Assembly: GCF_011193355.1 (NCBI RefSeq)
Contig: NZ_CP049780.1
Location: 6,788,634-6,852,633 of the forward strand
DNA from: Streptomyces sp. JB150
Lineage (GTDB): Bacteria; Actinomycetota; Actinomycetes; Streptomycetales; Streptomycetaceae
Length of the DNA stretch: 64,000 bases
Reading direction: 5' to 3'
Below are positions 11,418-20,329 of the stretch, in pieces. The position numbers were made by a program, and so were the translations under genes. The notes below the pieces were generated by a model. The model had not been told where the DNA came from and did not search any database. It worked only from the letters and a program-made list of their open reading frames with translations. How positions within the stretch are numbered: the first letter of the stretch is position 1; every line of letters begins with the position of its first letter.

Positions 11418-12761
11418 GTGGCTGCTCGCTCCCACCGCCGGTCCCTCCGTTCCCGTCGTGCCGCCGTCGTCTGCGCGGCCGTCGTGACCGCGGGCGTCGG
11501 CGCTGGTGTTCTCGTGATGAACGCCAACGCCGGGACCGTCGACCTGTACCACCAGACGCTCGCCGCGAAGGACGGCTGGGCGTCCTCCGGTGCGGGGACC
11601 ACCGGTGGCACGAAGGCCGACGCCGCCCACACCTTCACCGTCTCCACCCGGGCGCAGCTCGTGAAGGCGCTGGGCTCGGTCTCCGACACCACGCCCCGCA
11701 TCATCAAGATCAACGGCATGATCGACGCCAACACCGATGACAGCGGCAAGAAGCTGACCTGCGCCGACTACGCTTCCGGCACCGGCTACTCGCTGTCGGC
11801 CTACCTCAAGGCCTACGACCCGGCCACCTACGGCCGCTCCAAGCTGCCCTCCGGCACCCAGGAGACGGCGCGCGCCGCCGCCCAGGCCAAGCAGGGCAGG
11901 AACATCGTCTTCAAGGTGCCCGCCAACACGACGATCGTGGGCGTCCCCGGCACGAACGCGGGCCTCACCGGTGCCATGCTGCAGATCCAGAACGTGGACA
12001 ACGTCATCATCCGCAACCTGACCTTCGCCGCCACCGAGGACTGCTTCCCGCAGTGGGACCCGACCGACGGCGACGACGGCAACTGGAACTCCAACTACGA
12101 CTCGGTGTCCCTGCGCGGCGCGACCCACGTGTGGGCGGACCACAACACCTTCACCGATGCGCCGCACTTCGACAGCGCCAACCCGAAGTACTTCGGCCGC
12201 GAGTACCAGATGCACGACGGCGCCCTCGACATCACCAAGGGATCCGACCTGGTGACCGTCTCGCGCAACCAGTTCACCAACCACGACAAGACCATGCTGA
12301 TCGGCAGCAGCGACACCGACAGCGTCGGCAAGCTGCGCGTCTCCATCCACCACAACGTGTGGAAGGGCATCACGCAGCGTGCCCCGCTGGCCCGCATCGG
12401 CCAGATCCACATCTACAACAACCACTACGACGTGACGCCCCTCAACGGGTACACGCCGCAGTACAGCATCAACTCCCGTGCCAAGGCCCAGGTCGTCGCG
12501 GAGAACAACTACTGGAAGCTGCCGTCCGGCGCGAAGGCCGCCAAGCTCCTCAGCGGTGACGGCACCGGCTCGGTCAAGGGCTCCGGCAACCTCGTCAACG
12601 GCACCGTGACCGACCTCGTCGCCGCCTACAACGCCGCCTCGTCCAAGGACCTGAAGACCACGGTCAACTGGGCCCCGGCCCTCACGGCGGGCCTGGAGGC
12701 CTCGGCGAGCGACCTGCCGGCGTCGCTGGCGGCGACGACCGGGGCGGGCGTGCTCACGTAG
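11418..12761 (+). CDS. Secreted pectate lyase (polysaccharide lyase family 1)
   Basis: 447 residues, starting at GTG with AAGGA 6 bp upstream. The N-terminus is basic (SHRRSLRSRRAA) followed by a hydrophobic stretch, a Sec or Tat-like signal peptide. The mature protein is a PL1 right-handed beta-helix enzyme with strand-turn repeats (VDNVIIRNLTF, GATHVWADHNTF), the calcium-site aspartates around DGALDITKGSD, and the catalytic strand LRVSIHHNVWKGITQRAPLARIG, where arginines abstract the proton. It would cleave de-esterified polygalacturonate by beta-elimination outside the cell, fitting plant-matter use. It is followed by a strong hairpin terminator shared with the convergent neighbour. Confidence 0.93.
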   Translation: MAARSHRRSLRSRRAAVVCAAVVTAGVGAGVLVMNANAGTVDLYHQTLAAKDGWASSGAGTTGGTKADAAHTFTVSTRAQLVKALGSVSDTTPRIIKINGMIDANTDDSGKKLTCADYASGTGYSLSAYLKAYDPATYGRSKLPSGTQETARAAAQAKQGRNIVFKVPANTTIVGVPGTNAGLTGAMLQIQNVDNVIIRNLTFAATEDCFPQWDPTDGDDGNWNSNYDSVSLRGATHVWADHNTFTDAPHFDSANPKYFGREYQMHDGALDITKGSDLVTVSRNQFTNHDKTMLIGSSDTDSVGKLRVSIHHNVWKGITQRAPLARIGQIHIYNNHYDVTPLNGYTPQYSINSRAKAQVVAENNYWKLPSGAKAAKLLSGDGTGSVKGSGNLVNGTVTDLVAAYNAASSKDLKTTVNWAPALTAGLEASASDLPASLAATTGAGVLT

Positions 12762-12772
12762 CACCCGAGACG

Positions 12773-12810
12773 CGCGAGGGCCGGGAGACCACGAGCCCCC
12801 GGCCCTCGCG
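12773..12810. terminator. Bidirectional hairpin terminator between pectate lyase and BrkB genes
   Basis: CGCGAGGGCCGGG (12773-12785) and CCCGGCCCTCGCG (12798-12810) form a perfect 13-bp stem with a 12-nt loop, placed between two convergent genes. There is no T-tract, as is common in Streptomyces. Confidence 0.85.
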
Positions 12811-12854
12811 TACCGCTGCCCGCCGCCGTCCGCGGCGCCACGGTGCGCTGCGCG

Positions 12855-13817
12855 TCAAGGGCCCGATCCGGGGTCGGGGTGGACCGGGTCGGTCAGTCCG
12901 GCCCGCGCCGCCTCGAGCTGGGCGGCGAAGGCCATGCCGAGGAACAGCGCGATGCCGGTGAGATTCGCCCACAGCAGCAGGGCCACGAACGCCGTGAGGG
13001 GACCGTACACGGCGCCGAAGGAACCGCTCCTGGCGACGTACAGGGTCAGCAGCCAGGTGGCGCCGACCCACAGCACGAGGTGCACGGCCGAGCCGAAGGC
13101 AAGCCAGGTGTAGCCGGGCTGATCGCGGCGCGGTGACCAGCGGAAGATGACCGCGGAGGCGATCCAGGCGAGTACCGCGCCGACCGGGAAGCGCACGGCG
13201 GCCCACCACGCCGGCATCCGTGGCCAGCCGAAGGCCTCGGCGGTCGACTCGCCCACCGCCTCGCCGGCCACCAGGACGAGGAAGCCGAGCACCATGGGGA
13301 CGCCCGCGGCGAAGGCGAGCAGCAGGGCCCTGCCGTACTTGAGCGGGAAGGGGCGGTCGCGTTCGATGCCGTAGATGCGGTTGGCGCCGCGTTCCACCTG
13401 CCCCATGGCGGAGGCCAGATTGAGCACCGAGAACCCGAGGCCGAGCCAGAGTGCGACCGTGCTCCACACATCGGAGTGGGCGCTGCGCCGGGTCCCGGTC
13501 AGTGCCTCCTCGACCACCTCGGTGCTGGCTCCGGGCACGATCCGGCCCAGGGTCAGCTCGATGATCCGCCCGATACTCTCCGTGTGCGCCGCGGTGGCGA
13601 CCCCTACCAGGGCGATGGTGAAGGGCAGCATGCCGAGCACGATCTGGAAACCGAGTCCGCGCGCGTTGGTGAAGCCGTCGGCGTACCGGAACCGCGCGAA
13701 CGCGTCGGCCAGCAGTTGCACGCCGCCGTAGCGGCGCAGCGCGGTGAATGCCTCGTCGCCGGAGAGTTCCTCCCCGATCATGTCCCGTGTCTGCGGAACG
13801 TGTACGACTGTGCCCAT
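12855..13817 (-). CDS. YihY/BrkB-family inner-membrane protein
   Basis: 320 residues with about six membrane segments. Family hallmarks are the N-terminal amphipathic region FARFRYADGFTNARGLGFQIVL, the LASAMGQVERGANRIYGI segment, and the closing VYGPLTAFVALLLWANLTGIALFLGMAFAAQLE. Members were once called ribonuclease BN; the real role, probably transport or envelope-related, is unsettled. The ATG at 13817 is preceded by GAGGGAG; a further in-frame extension upstream is low-complexity and contains a 29-bp tandem repeat, so it was left out. Confidence 0.85.
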   Translation of the reverse strand: MGTVVHVPQTRDMIGEELSGDEAFTALRRYGGVQLLADAFARFRYADGFTNARGLGFQIVLGMLPFTIALVGVATAAHTESIGRIIELTLGRIVPGASTEVVEEALTGTRRSAHSDVWSTVALWLGLGFSVLNLASAMGQVERGANRIYGIERDRPFPLKYGRALLLAFAAGVPMVLGFLVLVAGEAVGESTAEAFGWPRMPAWWAAVRFPVGAVLAWIASAVIFRWSPRRDQPGYTWLAFGSAVHLVLWVGATWLLTLYVARSGSFGAVYGPLTAFVALLLWANLTGIALFLGMAFAAQLEAARAGLTDPVHPDPGSGP

Positions 13818-14486
13818 CGTCTGCGTCTCCCTCACGGCCTGGCCCCGGGATACCGTGTGCCCGGCCGTGCCCGTCGCAGGCGTGCGGCGCGGCGCGCACC
13901 GCCGGGGCCGCCTCCGCTGCCGGGTCCCGCCTTCGGCTGTGTCCCGGGGGGGACCGGCCGACCAGGCGGGGGAGGGCCTGCGCCCGTGCCTGCGGCCGCG
14001 CGGCCGGCGGCGCGCCCGCTCTCCCGACCTGCGCCGCGTCGCGCCGGCTCTCCCGACCTGCGCCGCGTCGCGCCGGCTCTCCCGACCTGCGCCGCGTCGC
14101 GCCGTGTCGTCCCTGTCCGCAGCACCGCTGGTCGTGGCCGCCGGTGCCGCGGACCACGTGCTCGGCACCGACGCCGGCGTCCTGCGCGGGGACCGTCGCA
14201 GGGACCGTACGTCCGCGTATGTCCGCCCCGGAACCCGGCCGGGAAGGCCTCCTCGTCACGGCTCCGGCGTCCCTGCGTGGCCGGCCGACCGCCGCGGCCG
14301 GGTCCGGGACGGCACGCTGAATGCCGTACCGGGCGGTATGCCGGACCCCGTCCGGCCCGCCGCCGCTCATCTGCTGCGCGCTCCGGCCGAACCGGCCCCC
14401 TCGGCAGCGCCGCCCGCACGGCGCTCCGCCGCTGTGGGTTTTCCACCGCCGAGGCGAAACCGCGGGCGATCGCGGCTAGGCTCGGC
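13818..14486. other. 669-bp non-coding region with 29-bp repeats
   Basis: Lies between two divergent genes. It contains three 29-bp tandem repeats (14012-14098) and a TAGGCT -10-like box at 14476-14481, 5 bp before the next ATG. Frames on both strands are low-complexity Arg/Ala/Pro and not convincing. Confidence 0.45.
14012..14098. repeat. Three 29-bp tandem repeats, intergenic
   Basis: Units starting at 14012, 14041 and 14070 are almost identical (core CTCTCCCGACCTGCGCCGCG). As 29 is not a multiple of three, they are unlikely to be coding. Confidence 0.85.
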
Positions 14487-15023
14487 ATGGTGCGCACGGT
14501 CGAGCTCCTGCTGGACGAGGCGGCGGACGCGGCGGTCCGGGAGGCCTGGCGACGGCTCGCTGACGCGGGGCTGCCCAGCCAGGCGCGCCACCGCTCACCG
14601 ACCAACAGCCCGCACCTCACCTTGGCCGCCTGCCCGGAGCTGACCGCCCCGATCCGCTGGGCACTCGCCGATGTGGCCGCCGCCCTGCCGCTGCCGGCGC
14701 GGTGTACGGGCGTGGTCCGCTTCGCACGGCCCACCTCGGTACTGGCCTGGGCGCTGGACCTCGACGAGGCGCTGGCCGGTCTGCACCGCCGGGTGTGGGA
14801 GGCGGTGGTCTCGGACAGCCCGCCCGAGACCCTCAACCCCTTCCACGCACCCGCGCGCTGGAGCCCGCACATCACCCTCGGCCGGACCCGGCGGGCCGGT
14901 GCCTTCGCCGGCCGGCGGGTCTGCGAGGTGCTGCCGGCGCCGCCGCTGTCGGTCCGGCTCACCACCCTGCGCAGCTACGACACCGAAACCGGCGCCCTGG
15001 AGGTACTGGGACCCCGCTCCTGA
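14487..15023 (+). CDS. 2H phosphoesterase superfamily protein (2'-5' RNA ligase-like)
   Basis: 178 residues with two HxT-type signatures, SPHLTLA in the first half and SPHITLG in the second, spaced as in the two-lobed 2H fold (LigT, cyclic nucleotide phosphodiesterases). The two histidines would act on 2',3'-cyclic or 2'-5' phosphodiester bonds. The cellular substrate is unknown. The ATG lies only 5 bp after a TAGGCT -10-like hexamer and no ribosome site is visible, so the transcript is probably leaderless. The gene is followed at 78 bp by the end of a convergent frameshifted gene. Confidence 0.75.
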   Translation: MVRTVELLLDEAADAAVREAWRRLADAGLPSQARHRSPTNSPHLTLAACPELTAPIRWALADVAAALPLPARCTGVVRFARPTSVLAWALDLDEALAGLHRRVWEAVVSDSPPETLNPFHAPARWSPHITLGRTRRAGAFAGRRVCEVLPAPPLSVRLTTLRSYDTETGALEVLGPRS

Positions 15024-15100
15024 CCCGCCCCACCCCTCGTCCGCCCCCGGCGCTGCCCGCCCTCACGAACGCCGTGAGCCGGACCCGGACGACGCCCCGC

Positions 15101-15816
15101 TCACCGAAGGAGGCGGGTGACCGGCTCGGGAAGGACGTCGCAGAGGTCGGTGATGCGGACGTGAGCGGCATGCGTGGCGGTGAACTCGCGTATCGCGACG
15201 TCCGGTGAGCCGAAGACCGATGCGAAGGTGCGCAGCGCGCCGGGTGAACGGTCCAGTGCCCACGCCGCGGTGGAGGCGCTGGAGCGCAGGAAGCGCGCGG
15301 GTTCCGGGCCGATGACGAAGAGGTCGGCGGCACGCCCGGAGCGGTCAGCATGGTCAAGTCCTTGAAGACCTGCCGCTTGCGCATGGCGTCGGCACCGCGC
15401 CACCGGGCGAGCTTGAACTCCGCCACGCGCCGGTCCGTTTCCAGGTCGTACGGCCGGCCCGGGTCGTTGCCGGCCCCGAGGGAAGGCCGCCGGGAGATCC
15501 GCTCGCCCTCCTCCAGGATGTGCGGCAGCGCCAGTATGATCGCCGACGCGTGAATGAGGTCGCTGATCCGGCCGAGGCTCTCCCGCACGGTGAGCGCGGA
15601 GGCGAGGAGACCGGGGTCCACCCCGCCCTGGCCGGCGACTTGGACGGCATGTGCCGCGTCCGCCCCGTCAAGGCCGTGTTCCAGTGCGGCAAGGGCCTCG
15701 GTGAGCGGCGCGCGGCGAGCGAACCGGGCAAGCGTGTCCACCGCCGCGCTCAGGTCGTCGGGAGCGAGGGGCGTCCCTGGTGCCGGTCGTGTTCCGGTCG
15801 CGTCTGTGCTGTCCAC
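15101..15816 (-). pseudogene. Frameshifted gene of unknown function (about 235 residues if intact)
   Basis: Two abutting minus-strand frames together make one protein-like product. The first runs from GTG at 15816 to about 15340 and includes LIHASAIILALPHILEEGERI and LARWRGADAMRKRQVFKDL. The second continues in another frame from about 15340 to the stop at 15101 and includes DLFVIGPEPARFLRSSAS, TAAWALDRSPGALRTFASVF and a typical C-terminus. The switch is near 15335-15350. After it, the first frame turns into low-complexity Ser/Pro/Arg. I do not recognise the family. A sequencing error would look the same as a real frameshift. Codon use in both halves resembles neighbouring genes, so any mutation would be recent. 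Confidence 0.65.
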
Positions 15817-16090
15817 CTCGTCATGGTGACGTGTGTCCGGGGATGCCGGGGCGCAACGAACGGAAGTACGCCCGAACCCGACGACAGGCTCCGACCGGGA
15901 CGGGGCATCCGCCGCTCCATATGAGCAGGCGCCCAGCCCGCCGGCGCCCCGCCCGGCGGCGTCAGCTCGGGCGGGGCCGGAAATGAACCGTGGACATCCG
16001 CGCACCATTGATGACTCGGCGCGTCGTGGGTTTCACTGCACCGCCCGGCGGTGGCCTCCGCCGGCTCGACCATCATCAACTGGGGGGACT

Positions 16091-18946
16091 GTGCGTCGGT
16101 CCAGAGCGAGTTCCGTGAGACAGCCGGGGTGGCCCGGGGCACGAAGAGCCGGCATATCGGGTGCGGCGGCGCTGATCGGCGTCGCCGCACTCGTCGTCCC
16201 GGTGGCCCCCGCCGCCGCGACGGCGGCCGAGGCGGCACCACCGCCGAGCCCGCAAGAGGTGATCCCCGGGCAGCGCACGCAGACGCCCGCCCTGGTGGAG
16301 GGCATCCGGCAGCCGGCTCCGGCGGCGGGGGACGCGGCCGGAGCGGCCCGTGCGTACCTCGCCGCACAGCGCGACACGTACCGCATCGCCAACGCCGTCC
16401 GGGACCTGCGGCCCGCCGGGACCGTCACCGAGGGCAAGCGGGAGACCGTGCGGCTGCGGCAAAGGCACCAGGGCGTGCCGGTCCTGGGTGGCCAGTACGT
16501 CGTCCGCATGGAGAAGTCGGCGGACGGCTCACGGGTCGTCACCGGAACGTCCGGCAAGTACTTCACCGGGCTGCGCACGGACACCGCGGCCGAGGTCGGC
16601 GACGAGCTCGCGGTGGAGCGCGCGGTCGACGCCGTCCTGGACGACCTGGGCCGCGAGCGGTTCGCCGGGCACGGGACGGGCGGGCGGGACGAGTCGGCGC
16701 CGCCGCTCACCGGCACCTCGCACGGCCTGGTCGTCCTGCCCAGCGGTACGGGTGTGCTCACCCGGCACGTCACCGTGCGCGGCACCGACCCGGCCCTCGG
16801 CGAGCCGGTGCTGCGCGAGGTCTACATCGACGCGCGGGCCGGCTATCCGGTCCTCCAGTACAGCGGTATCAAGACGTTCGGCGCCCCGAAGACAGCCGAC
16901 GGGAAGCCGCCGGCCGACGGCGCGCCGAGCGCGCGCCGGCTCGCCCCCGCCGCCGAGACCGGCTCGGGCGTCAAGCTGGACGGTACGACCGTCGCCCTGG
17001 ACATCACCCACGACGAGGAGCGCGGCGCCTACCTGCTGCGCGACCGCTCCCGTCACCCGGAGGACAGCGGCAACGCCATCGTGACCTGGGACGCGCGCGG
17101 CAAGTGGGCCAGCCAGTGGGCCGGGACGTGGCCCGAGACCCTGCAGGAGTTCGGCTCGCCCACCCCGGCCTTCGGCGCCGAGGCGACCGAGGCGGGCGCG
17201 GTGGACGCGCACTGGGCCGCGGCGCGGGTCCACGACCACTACAAGGACCGGCACGGCCGGGACAGCCTGGACGGGCGGGGCATGACGGTCAACTCCCTCG
17301 TCGGGGTCACCGACTACGGGCAGCCCTACGTCAACGCCTTCTGGGACGGCAGCAAGATGGTCTACGGCTCCGGCGACGCCGAGTACCGTCCGCTCGCCGC
17401 CGCACTGGACGTCGTCGGCCACGAGATGACGCACGGAGTCGTCGAGCACACCGCCGACCTCGTCTACGCCGGCCAGTCCGGAGCGCTGAACGAGGCGATC
17501 GCGGACTACTTCGGCAACGCCGTCGAGACGGACGTGCTCGGCATTCCCATGGACAGCCCGGACTCGGGGCTCGTGGGCGAGGCGCTGTGCCGCACCAAGT
17601 CGCCGCGCGAGTGCGCCTTCCGCGACCTGGACGACGGACGGACCACCACCGCGTCGTTCCTCGGCGTGGGCTTCGGCACCGACAACGGCGGCGTCCACCT
17701 CAACTCCACCATCTTCGCCGGCGCACTGTGGGACATCCGCCAGGACCTCCGCCCCGAACTGGCCGACCGGATCGTCTACAAGGCGCTCACCGAGTACCTC
17801 ACCCCGCTCGACGGCTTCACCGAGGGGCGGGCCGCCGTGCTCGCGGCCGCACGGGACCTGGGCGTCACGGGCCGGGACCTGACGGCCGTCCGGCGCGCCT
17901 TCAACGCCCATGGCATCGTGCCGAACTGGGAGCTGGCCCTCGGCATCGACTCCGACGTCCTGCTCGAACGCGTCAACACCTACGACTCGCGTCTGGGCGC
18001 GGGCGGCGGCTGGTGGGCGGCGTCCCGGTCGAACGAGGAGGGGTCCGAGCCGTACTCCGTGTGGGCCGGCCGCACCGACGGCAAGGGCGAGCGGAAGCTG
18101 ATGAGCCCCAACGACGGCCGTTACCACGTCAATCCGGCGACGGACGGCACCACCGTGGTGTGGTTCGCGTACGGTTCCGGCCCCGTGGAGGTGCTGGCCC
18201 GGCCGCTGGCGGGCGGTCCCGTGAGGAAGCTGTGGTCCGGCCGTGGCGTGGGCTCCTCGGTGGACGTCGAGGGCGACGTCGTGACGTTCGAGCACCACAA
18301 TCATGGCGGGCGCCGGGGGGTGACGTACCTGAGCCTGAAGGATCCGGCGAACAAGGTGTCGCTCGGCGGCGGCACCTACAGCCAGGCGTTCTTCCCGTCG
18401 GTGAGCGGCAACAAGGTGGCGTATCAGACCAGACACCGGGTGACCGGCAGCACGTACGAGTACGCCACCCGGATCGTGGACGTCGTGACCGGCGAGAGCA
18501 CGGTGGTCCACCAGGCCGCACCGGGGGCCGCGCTGGGCCCGACGGCGATCACCGGCGAGCACGTCTACTGGCTGCTGGACGAGATCGACCAGAACGGTAC
18601 GACAGCCCTGCGCCGCGCCGCGCTCGACGGCTCCGGCGTCACGGACCTCAGCCCGGAGACCGGCCCCGCGGCGTTGAACGTCCGCGATCTCACGGTCTCG
18701 CGGGAGGCCGTCACGATGGAGGCCCGGACACCGGTCGCCGAGATGCGCAACGAGTACCTCGCCAAGCTGTGGCAGTTCCCGTCGGCGGGCGACGACGCAA
18801 CACCGCACCGCAGCCGGGTTTCCTGCAACCGCGGCGAGCAGCTGTCGGCCGCGGCGGCCGCGGGCACCCAGGTGCTGTGGCTGGACGCCACCACCGGCGT
18901 CAGCGACGTGGTCACCCGAACCAAGCCGGCCGGCACCTGCGGCTGA
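16091..18946 (+). CDS. Secreted thermolysin-family (M4) metalloprotease with beta-rich C-terminal region
   Basis: About 951 residues from GTG 16091 (GGGGGG just upstream). A twin-Arg-like N-terminus and hydrophobic segment to about residue 45 form a signal peptide. Residues ~60-230 are an FTP/PepSY-like propeptide that inhibits and folds the enzyme. The M4 catalytic domain follows, with HEMTH (444-448) and the third zinc ligand in NEAIADYF (Glu468). It continues to about residue 620. The last ~300 residues are beta-rich, with repeated strand-turn motifs such as YSVWAGRTDGKGERKL and THVYWLL-type elements, resembling a TolB/WD-type propeller; typical M4 enzymes have a short C-terminal domain, so this extension is notable. 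Expected role: extracellular protein degradation. Confidence 0.9.
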   Translation: MRRSRASSVRQPGWPGARRAGISGAAALIGVAALVVPVAPAAATAAEAAPPPSPQEVIPGQRTQTPALVEGIRQPAPAAGDAAGAARAYLAAQRDTYRIANAVRDLRPAGTVTEGKRETVRLRQRHQGVPVLGGQYVVRMEKSADGSRVVTGTSGKYFTGLRTDTAAEVGDELAVERAVDAVLDDLGRERFAGHGTGGRDESAPPLTGTSHGLVVLPSGTGVLTRHVTVRGTDPALGEPVLREVYIDARAGYPVLQYSGIKTFGAPKTADGKPPADGAPSARRLAPAAETGSGVKLDGTTVALDITHDEERGAYLLRDRSRHPEDSGNAIVTWDARGKWASQWAGTWPETLQEFGSPTPAFGAEATEAGAVDAHWAAARVHDHYKDRHGRDSLDGRGMTVNSLVGVTDYGQPYVNAFWDGSKMVYGSGDAEYRPLAAALDVVGHEMTHGVVEHTADLVYAGQSGALNEAIADYFGNAVETDVLGIPMDSPDSGLVGEALCRTKSPRECAFRDLDDGRTTTASFLGVGFGTDNGGVHLNSTIFAGALWDIRQDLRPELADRIVYKALTEYLTPLDGFTEGRAAVLAAARDLGVTGRDLTAVRRAFNAHGIVPNWELALGIDSDVLLERVNTYDSRLGAGGGWWAASRSNEEGSEPYSVWAGRTDGKGERKLMSPNDGRYHVNPATDGTTVVWFAYGSGPVEVLARPLAGGPVRKLWSGRGVGSSVDVEGDVVTFEHHNHGGRRGVTYLSLKDPANKVSLGGGTYSQAFFPSVSGNKVAYQTRHRVTGSTYEYATRIVDVVTGESTVVHQAAPGAALGPTAITGEHVYWLLDEIDQNGTTALRRAALDGSGVTDLSPETGPAALNVRDLTVSREAVTMEARTPVAEMRNEYLAKLWQFPSAGDDATPHRSRVSCNRGEQLSAAAAAGTQVLWLDATTGVSDVVTRTKPAGTCG

Positions 18947-19392
18947 CCCGCACCGGACCCGGCAGGCGTGCGTGAGCGCGTGCCGCTCGAAGCCGGGCGG
19001 AACAGCCACCGGGCCGGCCACGCCACAGGCGGCGGCCGGCCCGGTGGCCGCGGGACGACCGTATGGGTGCCCTGGCGCCGCAGGTGGCCGCGGGTGGCAC
19101 GTCAAGCATGCGCGCGGTCGGCCGCGACGGCCCGGGTGGCGAGAGGGCCTGGCCCCGGGTGAGGGATCGGCCGGTACCGCGGCCGGCTGACCACGAAGAT
19201 CCCTCGGTCCGCGACGGGCGATGATTCACCTGGTCCCCCGCGACTAGCGGGGCCGACCTGGCGTCGTCGGTGAAAGCAGCGACTTCGTCCGTTGGTTCGG
19301 GCAGTGGTAAGCGATCGCGGGTGGAAACATCCTGGGGAGAAGTGAGAGCGGCTATGACAGCAGGCAGGGCTGTGCCGACTGCGCCAAGCCCG
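18947..19392. other. 446-bp non-coding region after the metalloprotease gene
   Basis: No credible gene was seen. Frames here are Arg/Gly/Ala-rich shadows. A small hairpin (19236-19252) could end transcription from either side, since the flanking genes converge. Confidence 0.4.
19236..19252. terminator. Short GC hairpin between convergent genes
   Basis: CCCCGC, a GACTA loop and GCGGGG give a perfect 6-bp stem. Weak on its own but well placed. Confidence 0.4.
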
Positions 19393-19881
19393 CTAACGCG
19401 GCTGTGCCTTGGGATGCTGGTCGCCCGCCTGCTCCAAGGCGGCTTCGTAGGCGTGCAGGGCGGTGATGACCGTGGCGCGTTCCGCGGGGTTGAGACCGCG
19501 CATGACGCGTTCCCAGGCAGAGGCGCTGCCAGAGAGCCATTCGCCGATCGGAGCGGCGTAGGCGGGGGCGATGGCGATGATGCGGCGGCGGCGGTCGGCG
19601 AGATCGGCAGTGCGCTGCAGGACGCCCAGCCGTGACAGCTCGCTGACCATGAGGCTGACGGTCGTCGGGGCCACCTCCAGCCGGGCGGCCAGGTCGTTGA
19701 CGCTGGTGGGACCGTCGTACTCCAAGTGGGCCAGCAGCGCGAGATGCCGCGGTGCCAGGTCCAGACCCTGGAGCGCCGGAGGGATGGGCAGGCGCTTGGC
19801 GCGGCCGACGAGGCGGGGCATGAGCAACAGCAGGGTGCGAACTGCCTCATCGACGGCTGGACCGTCCGATTGCGTGGACAT
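19393..19881 (-). CDS. MarR-family transcriptional regulator
   Basis: 162 residues with the MarR winged helix: LAPRHLALLAHLEYDGPTSV leads into the helix-turn-helix DLAARLEVAPTTVSLMVSEL, then the wing ADLADRRRRIIAI with the conserved DxRxR turn. The ATG at 19881 has GGGAGAGG upstream. It is divergent from a tautomerase gene with 64 bp between starts, and that gap holds an inverted repeat that is a good MarR operator. It likely represses itself and the tautomerase until a small ligand binds; the ligand is unknown. Confidence 0.85.
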   Translation of the reverse strand: MSTQSDGPAVDEAVRTLLLLMPRLVGRAKRLPIPPALQGLDLAPRHLALLAHLEYDGPTSVNDLAARLEVAPTTVSLMVSELSRLGVLQRTADLADRRRRIIAIAPAYAAPIGEWLSGSASAWERVMRGLNPAERATVITALHAYEAALEQAGDQHPKAQPR

Positions 19882-19900
19882 CGGTGACCTCTCCCAGATA

Positions 19901-19930
19901 CCTTTGAGGTCAAAGGCTTTGTCTTCAAAG
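19901..19930. promoter_or_regulatory. Candidate MarR operator between divergent MarR and tautomerase genes
   Basis: CCTTTGAGGTCAAAGG (19901-19916) is a perfect palindrome (7-bp arms, 2-bp centre). It is followed directly by CTTTGTCTTCAAAG (19917-19930), a second 5-bp-arm copy. The pair sits midway between the two divergent starts. Confidence 0.65.
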
Positions 19931-19945
19931 GGAACGAGGCCCACT

Positions 19946-20326
19946 ATGCCGCATATGACGGTCCACCTTCCGGAGAACAGGCTGACCGGCAAGGAACCCG
20001 TGCTCGTCGCCGCGCTGACTGACGCGATCGTCGATGTCTATGGCGAATGGGTCCGTGACCTCGTCAGTATCCGCCTGGCCGGAGTCCCCGCAGGCCGTTT
20101 CGCGCAGGGCGGCGAAGTCGTGGACGCAAAAGCCTCAGTGGTCTTGGGCGTCCGAGCCGGCGTCTTCGACCGCCCCGATGCCGCTCAGATCACCGCGCGC
20201 CTAGGCGCCGCGCTCACCGACGCGATCACGCGCGTCGTCGGCGATGACCTTCGCACCGGCACCATGGTCGAACTCGTGGCGTCACCGCCAGAACGCACCT
20301 TCGTCGGCGGCGTCCCCACCGTGTGA
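19946..20326 (+). CDS. Tautomerase-family protein (4-oxalocrotonate tautomerase-like)
   Basis: 126 residues. The start at 19946 is preferred over the ATG at 19955 because it puts proline directly after methionine (MPHMTVHLPEN): once Met is removed, Pro1 is the catalytic base of this superfamily. The rest suits a single tautomerase beta-alpha-beta unit with an extension (LTDAIVDVYGEWVRDLVSI, GTMVELVASPPERTFVGGVP). The substrate is unknown, probably an aromatic or enol acid. The divergent MarR gene and the shared operator suggest induction by a related small molecule. Just downstream lies a degraded IS21 transposase, so this pair may have come in with, or been next to, a mobile element. Confidence 0.7.
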   Translation: MPHMTVHLPENRLTGKEPVLVAALTDAIVDVYGEWVRDLVSIRLAGVPAGRFAQGGEVVDAKASVVLGVRAGVFDRPDAAQITARLGAALTDAITRVVGDDLRTGTMVELVASPPERTFVGGVPTV

Positions 20327-20329
20327 CCT

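Noticed and set aside
18912..19928. Minus-strand 338-codon frame
   Set aside because: Shadow of the MarR gene and of non-coding DNA; the MarR frame has clear winged-helix motifs.
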